Made by a program: the position numbers and the translations under genes. From the NCBI RefSeq assembly GCF_037975245.1, contig NC_092580.1, positions 30,310,001 to 30,374,000 of the forward strand: a stretch of DNA of 64,000 nt, written 5' to 3'. Shown here one piece after another: positions 33,405 through 45,562 of this stretch. Source of the stretch: Apostichopus japonicus. Lineage: Eukaryota > Echinodermata > Holothuroidea > Aspidochirotida > Stichopodidae. How positions within the stretch are numbered: the stretch's first letter is position 1; every line of letters begins with the position of its first letter. The notes under the pieces were generated by a model. That model saw only the letters and a program-made list of their open reading frames with translations. It searched no databases and had not been told where the DNA came from.

Positions 33405-34061
33405 CAAGGGCGGCGGAACCGGGGGGGGGGGCACGTGCCCCCCACTTTTCCTCAGGTTAAAAATGTGCCCTTTTTCTACATAAAAGTTGAGGTGTCTCAA
33501 GTTAGCAAGAGGCCAGGGAACCAAAATGAACACTCGGGAAGGGCCGTTTCCGGCCATCTGAGGGCATTGTAAAACCAAATATGTTCTTGCACGCTCCGAG
33601 CCAACTGATGGTGGCGCTCCGCTCAGATAGTCGTGCACACAAATTTGCAAATCCTGGCTACGCCCCTGACTTTTAATGAATTTATGTGGGTCAAACTCAA
33701 AGCTATTTCGAATGGAAACAATTTGTTAAGATATTAAGATATAAACTCTAATTCGGAAGTTCCTACATTAGCAACTAGCATGATTTCACCTCATTCTGTC
33801 TCAAAAGAAAACTTGTTCCTTGTTTCCCAATTTGCACATTGGATATTGCAGTATTGCAGTGCTAGTATGCATATTTTCCTTGAGGGTGGGGGGGGGGGGC
33901 GGGCGTTGATGGAGTGATGTGTATACGCAAATAAGATAATACAATAAGAGTTATAAAGGGTACTAAATATCAGGCTGTATCAGTCCAATCGAATTTCTGC
34001 AAAGTGCCCTTCGACGTCGGTGCCCCCCCCCCCCAGATTAAAAGTGCTTCCGCCGCCCTTG
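33405..34061. mobile_element. 657-bp hAT MITE with exact 8-bp target duplication
   Basis: Ends CAAGGGCGGCGGAACC and GCTTCCGCCGCCCTTG are inverted repeats starting with the hAT-like CA-G signature. The 8-bp duplication CTTGCGAA occurs at 33397-33404 and 34062-34069. The interior has the shared family block (GTTTCCGGCCATCTG, GGCGCTCCGCTCAGATAGT) and then CTGGCTACGCCCCTG near 33656, an end motif of another hAT family, so the element is probably composite. Confidence 0.85.
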
Positions 34062-34069
34062 CTTGCGAA

Positions 34070-36076
34070 CAATGGGGACTACAACTGCCATGGTGTACAA
34101 CCGGTTGAGGTGAAACCTGTAGGTATGCATTCCATCTTTGTGACTTTATATATTATGCATGCTTTTACGTTGTTGTGCTTATATGACATACTCCTATGCA
34201 GGTTTCTTCATGACTGTCGTATTAGTTTTTGTGATGTCGAGTATTATTTGCTAACATCACTTATCAAATTTGGCTGCTAATATCACCGAATATTCTTTTT
34301 GGCTCCGCCTACCCCTTGTCGATATGTATTAATATTTCTTGATATCAATTTATTTACATGTTTACATGTGGTACCTCACTTTACGGTACGCCATCATGAT
34401 CACGTGGTTACAGTCTCAATATATAGGTCAGAGGGTATTGGGGTTGAAAGTGGATCAAGACTTTCCCAGGGTCTAACTTGAGAGGCTTTTCTAAAAAAGT
34501 ACATGGCAGTGCGGATGGTAGTGTACATGTGTGGCGCATAAATGGAAACCCCTTTCGGCATTTTGACTGGTCATCTGTGATCATGCACTCGTGTTCAAAT
34601 CGTGGTACTACACTGTAGTAAGACTACACCGGAGTAAAATGTTTATCGCCCCCGTTTTATTTTCTGTAATGGAGATGCCAACATAACACCAAGATTCTGA
34701 ATATGACCTAATGAATGCATGGTTTCAGTGTCAACACTTAGCTGTTTAGGAGGTAAAAAGGGGGGGGGGGGCGGGGTGGTCTGCAAAATATATAAGCTAA
34801 AGGTGATAGTATGATTCTTTGCAAAAATTCAGATCCACGATCAATCAGGTTGTTTCGATACGTACTTAAACATATATAAAGAATGTAAATAGTTATTAAA
34901 CCAAACTGTCAATATTAAAGGTTCATTATGTATGGGCTAATTATGGTTATAAGTCTTAATGAGACCAAAAAAAGAAAGAAAGAAGGAAATAAAAGACAAT
35001 AGGAAAACACAATGAGGAAATTACGAGAAAAATAATCTCAAAACTAATCATTCGGGAGCATTTTCAACTGTTTAGAGAGCGCTTGTCCTGAAAGATAAAC
35101 ATGAAATACACAAAACCGAAATGTTGTGATTTTTAAAACCTTCGAATCAGAAAATAGAAAGGATTATCCATCCTTAAATGTCGATTAATGAGCTGAGGTT
35201 TTCGGTTTTTGTGTGAAATTGTTGTATATCATGATCTCACTAACACATACCTGTACCGGATGCCGGGTGACGCCCTTCCATTTAAAGAGAGGTTTGTGAT
35301 CGAAACCGATTCGACGGGTGCTTGTATGTTCTTCGTTCTCTTATTTCTATTTATATATTTTTTGGTTGATGAAACAAGGATGATACGTTGAAATGGTTCT
35401 GGTGGCACAAGGTTATATTTTCTGAAAGATACTTAATTTGGAAATATTGAAGTACCGGTATACAGGCAACCGAATATATAATACAGATATGTAATAAAGT
35501 AGATTACCCATAATATTGAGTACGGTGCATACCGTATTGAATCACCCTGCACCAAGGATATAGAGCTGTGAATTCCACCTCACCAAACGCAACAAGTATC
35601 GTAATAGTAAGATCGCTGTTAAATTCTAATAAGACACTCGTCATGACGTTTCCAGCATATTAACGTTACTTGGCTCAGCGCTGAATAATTCTACTGGAGA
35701 GCGCTGACTGCAGCCGACTCCCCCGCTTTCCTTTCGGGCAGACTGGGAAAGGAAGACATAAATAGAAGAAAACATATATTATGCATAATGATTGTACTAA
35801 AAGTGCTCTCTACTACATTCACGCTGCATATACATAGGTATGCAGACAACACCTTTCATGGTTTCGTACATGCGTAAGCGTACTGAACCCGTATTGAAAC
35901 ATCTATATGTTAGTACTCGCCGTATTCCATATAACACACTCCGTGGATTTATACTGGGACTCTATGCATGACGTACCGTAATACATCTAGTAAATGACTT
36001 AATAGGGCAGGGTTAATACTTACTCTTATTCGCAAGTATTGTATTCGTTCTAGTACTCAAACCAAGGACATTAAGT
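34070..36076. other. No gene recognised
   Basis: AT-rich non-coding DNA with a poly-G run at 34759-34773 and short frames only. Confidence 0.55.
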
Positions 36077-36345
36077 GTATACTTCCAGACATTGAGAAGT
36101 GTTAAAGTATACTACTGCAGTGTACCAGTGTACTTGCAGACATTGAGAAGTGTTAAAATATACTAGTGTAGTGTACTAGTGTATTTCCAGACAATGAGAA
36201 GTGTTACATTATACTGGTGTACTGTAGTAGTGTACTTCCAGACATTTAGGAGTGTTAAATTTTACTACTGTAGTGTTCAAGTGTACTTACAGACATTGAG
36301 AAGTGTTCAATTATACTGGCGTACTGTACTAGTATACTTCCAGAC
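36077..36345 (+). repeat. ~58-bp tandem repeat, about five units
   Basis: Units contain CAGACATTGAGAAGTGTTAA followed by a TACTACTGTAGTGTACTAGT-like stretch. Units differ by several substitutions. A 77-codon frame through it (YFQTMRSV, YFQTFRSV, YLQTLRSV) reflects the repeat only. Confidence 0.85.
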
Positions 36346-36628
36346 AATTTTGAATGGTTTCCCATGGTACCGACAGAAATTAGCAATCACACGTGACAAG
36401 GGAACATTTTAGGCTTTGATAACTCTATGCTACCGTTAGCGAATTTGTAGTAGGGATGGTGTTTGAAATATCCAAAGCAAAGCATAAATAATGTGATATA
36501 AAAGTTTACAAATAAGTTGCAGATGTCTTAAAGACTCCAAATCCACCATTCGACTTGAAATAAAATCGATTCAGAATACCAACTGCTTTCAAACGGTAAA
36601 CTATAGATAATGGGCAGGTTGTATGCCT

Positions 36629-38120
36629 CCAGTGGCGGAGAAACAGGGGGGTTGGGTTTTTTTAATCCCCCCACTTTTTGAAGAGGGGGGTTGGCCCACA
36701 CAATCAACCCCCCTAGTTTTTGCCAGTAATGTTCTGTTATAGCCTATGTTATGTGCTCCAAATGGCATAATAAATCAAATTATTAATTTGAAATTGTTAA
36801 AGTCATTTCAACCTTTTACCTGGTAGGCTACATCAACAATTAACGACCGAAAACCGAGTTAGAATTGACCCACACAATATTTCTAGCCCCTTTCCCCCAC
36901 CTTGCGCATTGGAACTTTTAGCTCATAGCGCTAACTTCACCCCACAACAGACATACACAAAATAACGTTTTGTTGCTGTTGAATAGCTTTGGAACTGTAT
37001 ACACTTGCCAACTTCAACGAGGTGAAGGAAGGAAAAGAAAAAGAAGAAAGAGAGAAAAGGAGAAAAGGATGGAGTAGAAAATACGGCAAGAAAACGGGAA
37101 GAGAAAGAGGAACAGTGACAAAATTATTCGAATTTGTAAAGCAAACAGCAGATATCACATCATATCAGTGAGCATGAAAATGGCGTTCCACGATAAACAG
37201 CCTCCAAACCATGGGCGCAGATCCTGGTGAGGACAGCGGGACGCGTCCCCACCAACTTTTTCAGTAGTGGGGACATGATATACCGTGGCCCCACCAATTT
37301 GTCTTGACCAATAGCTGCATTTCAAGTTCCCCTGTATTGAACTTTGGCGCAGTTTGATCCAGCATTGTGCAAATGACATGCAGCAGTTCTCATTTTATTG
37401 TATTTTATCCACAGTTGTTAAATATAGGACGGAAATCGCATTTGCGGGAGTCTATATTTGTTTTCTGGGAGAGGACCCCAGACCCATCGTATATACATAA
37501 GTCTACTTGGATTATTTGTCCCTGATTTTCTTTCTGCAGACGCCCATGTATTTCTCCAAACTAAATTTCTAAGCCATGAGATCTAAAACTTAAGGAGGTT
37601 TAGGAGCATCATTAGGTCTGGGAAGTGTTATTTCCGGCGATCTGGGAGGTATATTTGCCCAAAAAAATCCCACGCTATGCGCGAACCCATGGTCGCGCTC
37701 CGCTTAGATAGTATCATAGAACCACTGGCGGAGAAACAGGGGGGGTTGGTTTTTTTTAACCCCCCCACTTTTTGAAGAGGGGGGTTGGCCCACACAATCA
37801 ACCCCATTATTTCTAGCCCCTTTCCCCCACCTTGCGCATTGGAACTTGTAGCTCATAGCGCTAACTTCACCCCGTAACAGACATACACAAAATAACGTTT
37901 TGTTGCTGTTGAATAGCTTTGGAACTGTATACACTTGCCAACTTCAACGAGGTGAGGGAAGGAAAAGAAAAGGATCTGTCTACGTTTCTACCCTGTTTCC
38001 CGTTCTCTTTCGTTCTCTCTCCTCTCTCTCCACCCACCTCTCTCTCTCTCTCCCTCTGTCTGTTCTCGTTTTGCTTGGGGTGGAGGGCGTCCGCCCCATC
38101 GCCCCCTGGCTACCCGCTTG
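36629..38120. mobile_element. Duplicated hAT-like element ends and related fragments
   Basis: CCAGTGGCGGAGAAACAGG at 36629 and CCACTGGCGGAGAAACAGG at 37722 begin two direct copies of the same sequence (36629-37050 and 37722-37970). The second lacks about 145 bp present in the first (about 36715-36880). Between them lie a GGGCGCAGATCCTGGTGAGG block and the family tail GCGCTCCGCTTAGATAGTAT. The right part carries a TCTC-rich tract (38000-38060) and ends CCCCCTGGCTACCCGC. No transposase frame. Confidence 0.6.
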
Positions 38121-39050
38121 AAGAAGGTCACTATACTCTTAGCTGATAACTGGTGTGTTCTGTACTCATACGGTGTCCAATACATAAACGTATCGTTCAC
38201 ACTTTGTCTACAAAAGCCTATGCATTTCTTTATAATCGAGTGATTTATTTTTTCAGTAAAATTTGTTATTTTCATATCAAATTTAGAATTTGGAAAAACT
38301 TTAAAAAAAAAACATGCTAGAGCGATGGGATTTTGACAATTGGGTTCAGTTTTCTCCCTATCAATTGTTTTTCTTAAGTTTTGGTCTGGACTATTCAACA
38401 GTACAATTAATGTTTAATCTATCTTATTGTCTATGATTCAAATAGATTTGTATATGAAGCTCAGTTTCATCGATTTAGGCTTTATTCATTCAGCCACAAC
38501 AACACTGTCTGTCCACTGAGCGCCATAGTCCATCGGTTTTATTACATTAATCGGCTTAAGTCTGTAAATTCATATTGCAAACAATTTTTTGGTCAAGCCA
38601 ATTGTAACGACTGATCAGTTTGTGTGAGTTCATACGTGCGATATTGAAATTACGTAATATTTGATGCTGCAGCTTCCAAATAACAACATCACATTAACTT
38701 TGAAGGGTATAAAGTGGTATAAATTATAAACATACACATGGTATAAAAAGCATGGTAGCAGGTTACCTCGTTGGGTAGCATGGGTGTTGAAGGGAGGCAT
38801 GGGTGTTGAAGAGAGGGACATGGTGGGCCCCGTAGCGATGACAGAAAGCAAACTAATAGGATAATTGTTAACATGAGATGCAATTTGGCTTGTATTAATT
38901 TGAGAACTGCCATCAATAACGGATTAACTTCAACCGCGAACTAGTTTACCTGAGTCTTTAAATGTAGTTTGTGTACTTCATCATAATTACAGTGACCGAA
39001 ATTCATTGATTATCATGAACGAAGAGTTCGAAGATGTATTGTTTAAGTTT
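38121..39050. other. No gene recognised
   Basis: Short frames only. An imperfect direct repeat GGGTGTTGAAG(G/A)GAGG occurs near 38785-38815. Confidence 0.55.
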
Positions 39051-39728
39051 GCCTCTGTGTGCAACATTAAAAGGGTTTTGGAAATCTCCTCTCAGACCAC
39101 CAGAAGGTTAATAATCTTTCAATTTCTTAAACTGATCGTATTGAATATGTAGTATTTAGTTCAAAGACTAAAAGATGTACCCTGGCATGGCGGAAAGTTT
39201 TGCCTGTCGTAGTAGAGATCAATTTCCTCACTTCTCGGTAATGATTTTACCATTTGTTGCTGTTTAAACTGCGCATGCAAGGTTTCGTCACATTTGTTCA
39301 CACCATATATTAAAACGGGTTATCTGAAAGTTGATACCTTGCAGTTGCCAATCTATGCTCCAATGTGTGGACATGTAAGTCCTAATGTTGCCTCTGTGTG
39401 CAACATTAAAAGGGTTTTGGAAATCTCCTCTCAGACCACCAGAAGGTTAATAATCTTTCAATTTCTTAAACTTGATCGTATTGAATATGTAGTATTTAGT
39501 TCAAAGACTAAAAGATGTACCCTGGCATGGCGGAAAGTTTTTCCTGTCGTAGTAGAGATCAATTTCCTCACTTCTCGGTAATGAGTTTACCATTTGTTGC
39601 TGTTTAAACTGCGCATGCAAGGTTGCGTCACATTTGTTCACACCATATATTAAAACGGGTTATCTGAAAGTTGATACCTTGCAGTTGCCAATCTATGCTC
39701 CAATGTGTTTTGGACATGTAAGTCCTAA
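39051..39728 (+). repeat. 339-bp tandem duplication
   Basis: 39051-39389 and 39390-39728 are nearly identical, each starting GCCTCTGTGTGCAACATTAA and ending GGACATGTAAGTCCTAA. Differences are a few single bases and a 3-base insertion (GTGTGG versus GTGTTTTGG). A 95-codon frame spans the junction, but no domain is seen. Confidence 0.92.
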
Positions 39729-39914
39729 AATCATAAAAAAAACCTTTATATTTCATCTCCTACCTCTCCTCTTCTCAAAGTTGTTTCTTTCTTCTCTTCA
39801 TCACTTGTCTACTAATCCCCTTACATCTATCTCTTTTGTGTTCACCTTGCTCATTAACCTGTCTGTATTCTGTTCGTGTATTTGTCCCCTCTTTTACTAT
39901 TACTTGTTATTCAG

Positions 39915-39944
39915 CTTAAGAAGAAGATGCTGGTAGGACCGAAA
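39915..39944 (+). other. Degenerate hammerhead-like / PLE terminal motif
   Basis: CTTAAGAAGAAGATGC then GGACCGAAACGTCAG resembles the CUGANGA...GAAA layout at PLE ends, with a broken first box and no clear stem. It follows the 339-bp duplication and a pyrimidine-rich tract, so 39730-39960 may be a PLE terminal fragment. Confidence 0.3.
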
Positions 39945-39959
39945 CGTCAGCCCAACGTA

Positions 39960-41440
39960 CTTTTATACAAGATAAGAAGTCAAAATTTTGAGATTTGGGA
40001 CTTTTTTCCCCTCCTATGTCCTTATTGAGCCACCGTACACTTCCACTTGTTTCAAAGATTGATTCGTAAAACTTGGCAAAATAAAATTAGATTATTTTCA
40101 TATTTTCTGCATCGCTTCATACCTTAAAGAAATAGATTTTACAATCCTCCTTTAATGTGTTAATCAGAGCACCGATACGGGTTTCCTATTGGGGGGGGGG
40201 GGCAAGACAGCCCGAGGCCAACGGCTGTCAAAAGTCATTGCTTTGAAAATTATTGCCCACTCCCCCACCTAACTCCATCCCGGTGTCGGTGGCTCTGTAA
40301 ATGTCATTTCAAAATCTAGTACATATATGCATGGTTTCATTACAATGTCGCTTTGTTCATGGAGTTATTTAGTTCAATGTTATTTTGCTTTGTTTCCAAA
40401 TCCTCGGAACTAGACCAATATATGGAGAAAAAATCATTTCAACTTATCCTATTTTAAAGTTGTGTTAGTTTTCCCATACAAGAATACCAGATATTACAAC
40501 CAAGAGATTTTATTACGACCGCCCTCTCCCCAGTTTGGCATAAAGGTTAGACCATGCTTGTCGCATATAAACGCAGTACCTGGGCTGTAAAAAAGCGCAG
40601 TATCGACGGATCCTGCATGATAGGGAGTTAATCCATAGACTGACGTCCCATCTGCCTTTCCCTAAATTTAGAAACGCATTTGAATGGCTCTCATCCACTC
40701 ACGTTGTTGAAACCGGTTGACCGAGAACTGTATGGTCCGAAATGTTGGGAAACTTACCAGCTTTGGGATCACATCACAATTAATCTTTTGTTTCAAATTG
40801 CATCTATTAATCTGTAAATATACCAAAAAATCATCACGACCATTTAATTGCAAATTCGAATAGATGTGGCTTGAGGATCAGAGAGCTATATAATAATAAT
40901 ACAATAATATTCATATGCTTGATATGTACTGCCGCTATTTGTTCTTTTTAATTCGTTGTTTTTGCGTATATAGACCTTTACCATACTCGTTTAAGAATGA
41001 CAGCAATGGGATCAGTTAATGTTCTACTTGACGTCAAAAACACATACAGGTCATATAACAGTTTTTTGGCTTCAGGTTTTATCACAGAAGTGTATGAGCG
41101 GAAGCAAGTTTTTAACTTTTTAACTAAGTTGCGTTTCAAAAAAATTGAGCAGATTCGTCCCTGGGACGCACGTTTCAAAATCCTAGTAAATCACTGGTTC
41201 GTGAACCGTGATTGGTTTATGTTCGATATCAGATAACGATATTACGAATATTTTATTCCTGACGGTCTTCTTTTCACCACATGTAAAGTTGAGTTGCAAC
41301 ACTGATAATGGTTATCAGACCAGTTGTAAAAGCTGGCGCCTAACGTTTTGTTTTCGATCATAATCGTAACCTTTGCTTTCATGATGGCATATGCGTTTGT
41401 GAAGCCAGCTTGTGTGTAGAAGAACCACATTTAGTACAAG
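39960..41440. other. No gene recognised
   Basis: Non-coding with a G run at 40191-40202. Overlapping opposite-strand frames at 40978-41236 show no known domain. Confidence 0.5.
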
Positions 41441-42150
41441 AAGCCTATTGTTTTTTAGTGGAAATCATTTGGGGTCACCATATGTCAAATTGTGAAAACC
41501 TTGTAAACGAGATATCTCAAGAAGGTATGCTTGGACAGATCTAATATTTAATATGTATATGAACCGCATTGAGTACAAGAAGCCTACAGGTTTTGTAGGA
41601 TTTCAAAGGTCAATTGGGGTCAGCACAGTTCAAATTGTGCAAACCTTGTAAACATGATATCTCAATATTAGAAGCTTGGACAGATCTCACACTTGGTTGA
41701 AGGTGTATAACATTGAGTAAAAGAAGTCTATCGATTTTGATGGAGGTCAAAGGTCATTTCGCGACAACATGTCAAATTGTGTAAGCCTTGTAAACATGAT
41801 ATTGCAAAAGGAAACCTTGAACAGAACTCATATTTGGTTTGTAAAAGTACCATATCAAATGTAAAGAACCTATTATTGCTTTTGGTGGAGGTCAAAGGTC
41901 ATTTGAAGTCAAAAAACGCCAAGTATTTACTTCACTCACTTTTTTACTCTCTACACTAACGCACATTCCTAAACATAATATCACAAGGGAATCTTGGACA
42001 GATTGCATATTTGGTATGTTATTGTAATACATTGAGTAAAAAAAGCCTAATGTTCTGGGCGGAGGTCAATGGTCGCTAGGGTTCACCAGGGGTCAAATTG
42101 TAAAAACAAAACATGTTTTAAACAATATTTCAACAAGGACAGATGTCATA
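41440..42150 (+). repeat. Degenerate ~143-bp satellite with DR1-like motifs
   Basis: About five units recognisable by TCAAATTGTG (41487, 41631, 41774, 42092), CCTTGTAAACATGATATC, and CTTGGACAGA. Several units contain AGGTCAAAGGTCA (exact at 41744-41756 and 41889-41901), a direct repeat of the nuclear-receptor half-site with one-base spacing. Confidence 0.8.
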
Positions 42151-42250
42151 TATAGTATCACATTTAGTATAACAAAAAGCATAGAAAAGAGAGCGGTTCT
42201 ACATTCATCCTCTGTTAACAGCCCATCACATTTATTAACATCTTCAACAT

Positions 42251-43080
42251 TTAAGGATTTTGTAATCTCGATGGGGTTAGCTCAATACGTTGACTAGAAT
42301 ACAGGTCACCATAAAAGGATGCGAGCATGCGAAGAATGGAAGTAGTATCATAAATAATTGAACCACCTGAATCATGCAACTTGCGAATAGCATTTCTAGT
42401 CTTGTTGTGTCTTTCTAGATTAAAGAAGTACTTAGTATTTTTCTCCCCATAGCCTACCCATCTCGCCCTAGGACGTACAATAATACCACGCAGCTTGTTA
42501 TCAAAACTCTGTTCAAGCTTATTTCTTTCAGAATTGAGCTTATGAAGAATATTTAAGGAAAGAGTAGCAAAATAGTCCTCTTCCAACTTAGAAATATTGT
42601 TAACAACATCTATTTCATGTTTTCTACGAGTCCTAGCATTTGCTTTACTATAATTTGATGCACTGTACGAATTTTATATTTTATATAATCCCAGTTTTGA
42701 GAAGGGTTCATAAAGGTTTCATTTGTACAAATCAAGTGAAGAGTTTCTTCAATAATCCTAATGTACTCCTCATCATTAAGTAAAGAACAATTGAATTTCC
42801 AGTATCCTGGACCTCTCTTCTCGCAGAAAACATTTAAATCAATATTGACAATAGAACGATCAGATTGTAAACTGGGAGAAAACGATGTATTTCTTTACAA
42901 GAGGGCCAAGAGAGCGAGAAATAAGGGAAAAAAAAATCAAGCTTACAACTATGGGGCTCTGTTAATAGATAGATGCCTCTCCTATTATTATGCAAATATG
43001 CGAACACTTTTCGCCTCTTTTTGTGCTGCCTGATACCTCTAACGTTATATGAACTAATTTTTAACTCCGCCATTTTGTAA
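42251..43080 (-). mobile_element. Internally deleted Tx1/L1-like LINE fragment
   Basis: Minus strand. It begins MAELKISSYNVRGIRQ, the start of an apurinic-type endonuclease, at 43073. The frame then jumps to the endonuclease end and linker (RGPGYWKFNCSLLNDEEY around 42770-42820) and the post-endonuclease block WVGYGEKNTKYFFNLERHNK at 42400-42480. Most of the endonuclease and all RT motifs are missing. Frames differ between pieces, so it is dead. Confidence 0.82.
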
Positions 43081-43660
43081 CGAAAGAGCTATTAAATAAA
43101 AACATTTTTATAAAGATCGTTAAAAAAGTAGTTATGTTATTATAGCACAATGTACCGATGTTTAAAGTTGAACTCATGACGGCATATAGAAGAAACAAAT
43201 AAATGGCAAGAAAAGAAGAAGGATAATAACAGTAAGGAAAAAACATCAAGTCAAATGGGTACAGGGCTTCCTCCAAAGCAACCGAATGGAACCCAGAGAA
43301 CAAATCTCAGCCCAACTTACAGATTCCTAGCCGGGAACCATGGACGAGGAAACAAACAAGCACATACTCATAAAAATAGAGCTGGTGAAATCCCAATATG
43401 AACAATAAATAGCAAAGCAGGGGTACAAAAGCAAATAAAAGTTGTACTTACAAAAATTCTCCAGTTCGAAAAGAAAAAAAACGTAACAAAATGTCCAAAT
43501 GTCTGAACTGAATGTAATACATTAATATTCAAAACGAATGGTATCCCTGAAGCTTGACGCCATTTGCCTCCAAAAAATCAAAGTTTTGTGCCTTGATAAT
43601 TATTTGCATTCCTTTTCTTTGTCCGCCATTTTCTTTTATAGATCGTCAATACCTTTTAGC
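43081..43660. other. No gene recognised
   Basis: Immediately upstream of the LINE 5' end; may be its 5'UTR or flank. No domain. Confidence 0.5.
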
Positions 43661-43662
43661 TT

Positions 43663-43663
43663 G

Positions 43664-43705
<42 letters not shown>

Positions 43706-43720
43706 ATTATATATACATAT
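43663..43720. repeat. (TA)n microsatellite, outer left of the inverted minisatellite pair
   Basis: TA tract with two TATT/TATA interruptions, directly before the C-rich repeat. Confidence 0.9.
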
Positions 43721-43732
43721 ATGGTTGCCGGA

Positions 43733-44060
43733 CAAATACCCCCCCTGACATATACCCCCCTGACATATACCCCCGGACTCATACCCCCGGGACAAGTACC
43801 CCCCGGACAATCACCCCCCGGACAAAAAACCCCGAGGACGAATACCTCCGAGGACAGCTACCCCCCCCCCGGACAAATACCCCCCGGACATACACCACCG
43901 AGGACAAATACCCCCCAGACAACTACCCCCGGGACAACTACCCCGGACATACACCCACGAGGACAAATACCCCGAGGACAATTAACCCCACCCCCAGCAA
44001 TTACCTCCGGGAAAACTACACCCGCACAAATACACCAGCATAAATACCTCACCCAGGTTA
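43733..44060 (+). repeat. C-rich minisatellite, left arm
   Basis: Degenerate units of about 15 bases, CCGGACAAATACCCC and variants with CATACACC or AACTACC. The frame encodes Pro-Gly-Gln repeats (PPGQIPPG), and other frames do the same, which points to repeat structure rather than selection on protein. Inverted relative to 45303-45560. Confidence 0.88.
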
Positions 44061-45302
44061 CTACCCGACCTAAACCAGAATACGCCCCAGCCCCCCCCCC
44101 CCCCCCTTCACGAGCCCGCTAACCAAGCGGACCTTTAGCTGGCGAACTACGTAGTACGAAAGCCCATTAGGGCCATGAAAGACAATTTTCTTAATCTGGT
44201 ATATCAGATTATTATTCTGATATATCAGATTATTATTCTGATATGAAACGTTATTATAACTTGGGAAAATTAAATTGATTTCTTAGATTATCATCATTCT
44301 TTTTGCAAACAGAATGACCAGAGAATAGGTTTTTTCAAATGGTAGTGACGTCGTGGTCTCAAGCCTCCTTCTTTACTTATGTTTCATACAATCGTACATA
44401 CTATTATGAAACCTTACAGGCAATTCTGTTGGTGTAACGGGCTACACCGTAACCGGGTTTGACTATGATAGCCCAGCGGTCCATGAAACAATGCACGGGG
44501 GTATGGATGATGATCATGCACACCAAACTAGAGGGGTGGACCGTGGTTGTGCTTGCCCCGCCCCTCCCTTCTGCTCCTCCCATCCTAAAATGGGGTGCAC
44601 TTACAGGAAAAAATAGCTTAGAATTAGCAAAACAAGAGGAGCGTGGAGGCCGAGTGGCTAATGCTTTTGTTTGATATATAATCCTGTTATGTTGTGTCCT
44701 TGGGCAAGGCACTTTTATCTCGACTGCCCCTATCCATCCAGGTGTATAAATGGGAACCTGTGAGGTAACTAAGGTGTGTGCGCTGGATTCTTAGCAGCCA
44801 GCCTGATGACCAGAGATTCAAAGTGCAATGAGATGGCTGTGCCATATAAAGCGCTATACAAAAATTAACATAACATAACAAATCATCAAGTAAAATTAGT
44901 CAGAAGAAAACGGAAAATGGTAAGCCGCAATAAGCCGGAATTGTTCGGAGATTAATAATACAGAATAGTGTCACTATAACAAATAGTAAATTAATAATTA
45001 CTACCAGCAGTGAGCAATTCCCAAACCAACCCCCGGGCCTCGGTCCATTGTCAAACCCTATCCAGGAGTATTGGGGGCTTATATATGAAAAGCTCGAATC
45101 TTTTTAAAAGTCGGGAGGAGGTTATAAGGGCCAGGGCACACGACGACCCTAGTGGTGCCAGTTTAACCGTCACCCTGACCCAATTGTAAATATGCTCTCG
45201 GAGCTGCCCGAGGGACCAGGGTATATGTAAAGGCCCGCGGGAAACTAAACTCGAAAAAAGACGGGCGTATCCGTCGCTGTATCCGTCTCCTAAAGTTAAC
45301 GG
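44061..45302. other. Spacer between inverted minisatellites
   Basis: Contains a short triplicated TCTGATATATCAGATTATTA palindromic motif near 44195-44245, a SINE (44636-44880), and no recognised gene. Confidence 0.55.
44636..44880 (+). mobile_element. tRNA-derived SINE
   Basis: The head reads GAGGCCGAGTGGCTAATGC, a tRNA-Leu/Ser-like A box. The body has TGTGTCCTTGGGCAAGGCAC and CCAGGTGTATAAATGGGAAC, hallmarks of a widespread deuterostome SINE body. It ends AAGCGCTATACAAAAATTAA with ACATAACATAACA repeats. The B box is weak, so transcription competence is doubtful. Confidence 0.85.
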
Positions 45303-45560
45303 CATATGTCCAGGGGTATATTCGTCCGGGGGTATTTATCCGGGGGGTAATTGTCTAGGGGGGTTATTGTCTAGGGGGTATTCGTCCTCGGGGGTAGTTG
45401 TCCAGGTGGGTACTTGTCCGGGGGGTTTTTGTCCTCGGGGGTAATTGTCCGGGGGATTTCTGTCCGGGTGGTAGTTGTCCTGGGGGTAGTTGTCCGGGAT
45501 GGTATTTGTCCGGGGGGTATCTGTCCGGGTGGTAATCGTCCGGGGGGTATTTGTCCGGTC
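45303..45560 (-). repeat. G-rich minisatellite, right arm
   Basis: Units such as GGGGGTATTTGTCCGG and GGGGGTAATTGTCC are the reverse complement of the left arm at 43733-44060. It ends GTATTTGTCCGGTCACG directly before a TA tract at 45563-45592. Confidence 0.88.
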
Positions 45561-45561
45561 A

Positions 45562-45562
<1 letters not shown>

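Noticed and set aside
36179-36412. 77-codon frame with repeated YFQT..RSV
   Set aside because: Product of the 58-bp tandem repeat, with no similarity I can name.
37988-38398. 136-codon minus-strand frame rich in Arg and Glu
   Set aside because: Its end is a TCTC-rich simple repeat and the rest lies across repeat-element boundaries; no domain.
43538-44122. 194-codon frame rich in Pro, Gly and Gln
   Set aside because: It is translation of a TA tract plus the C-rich minisatellite; several frames give similar repeats and no domain is present.
44636-44710. Possible tRNA gene
   Set aside because: Only an A-box-like head is present; no cloverleaf and no good B box, and the sequence continues into a SINE body.
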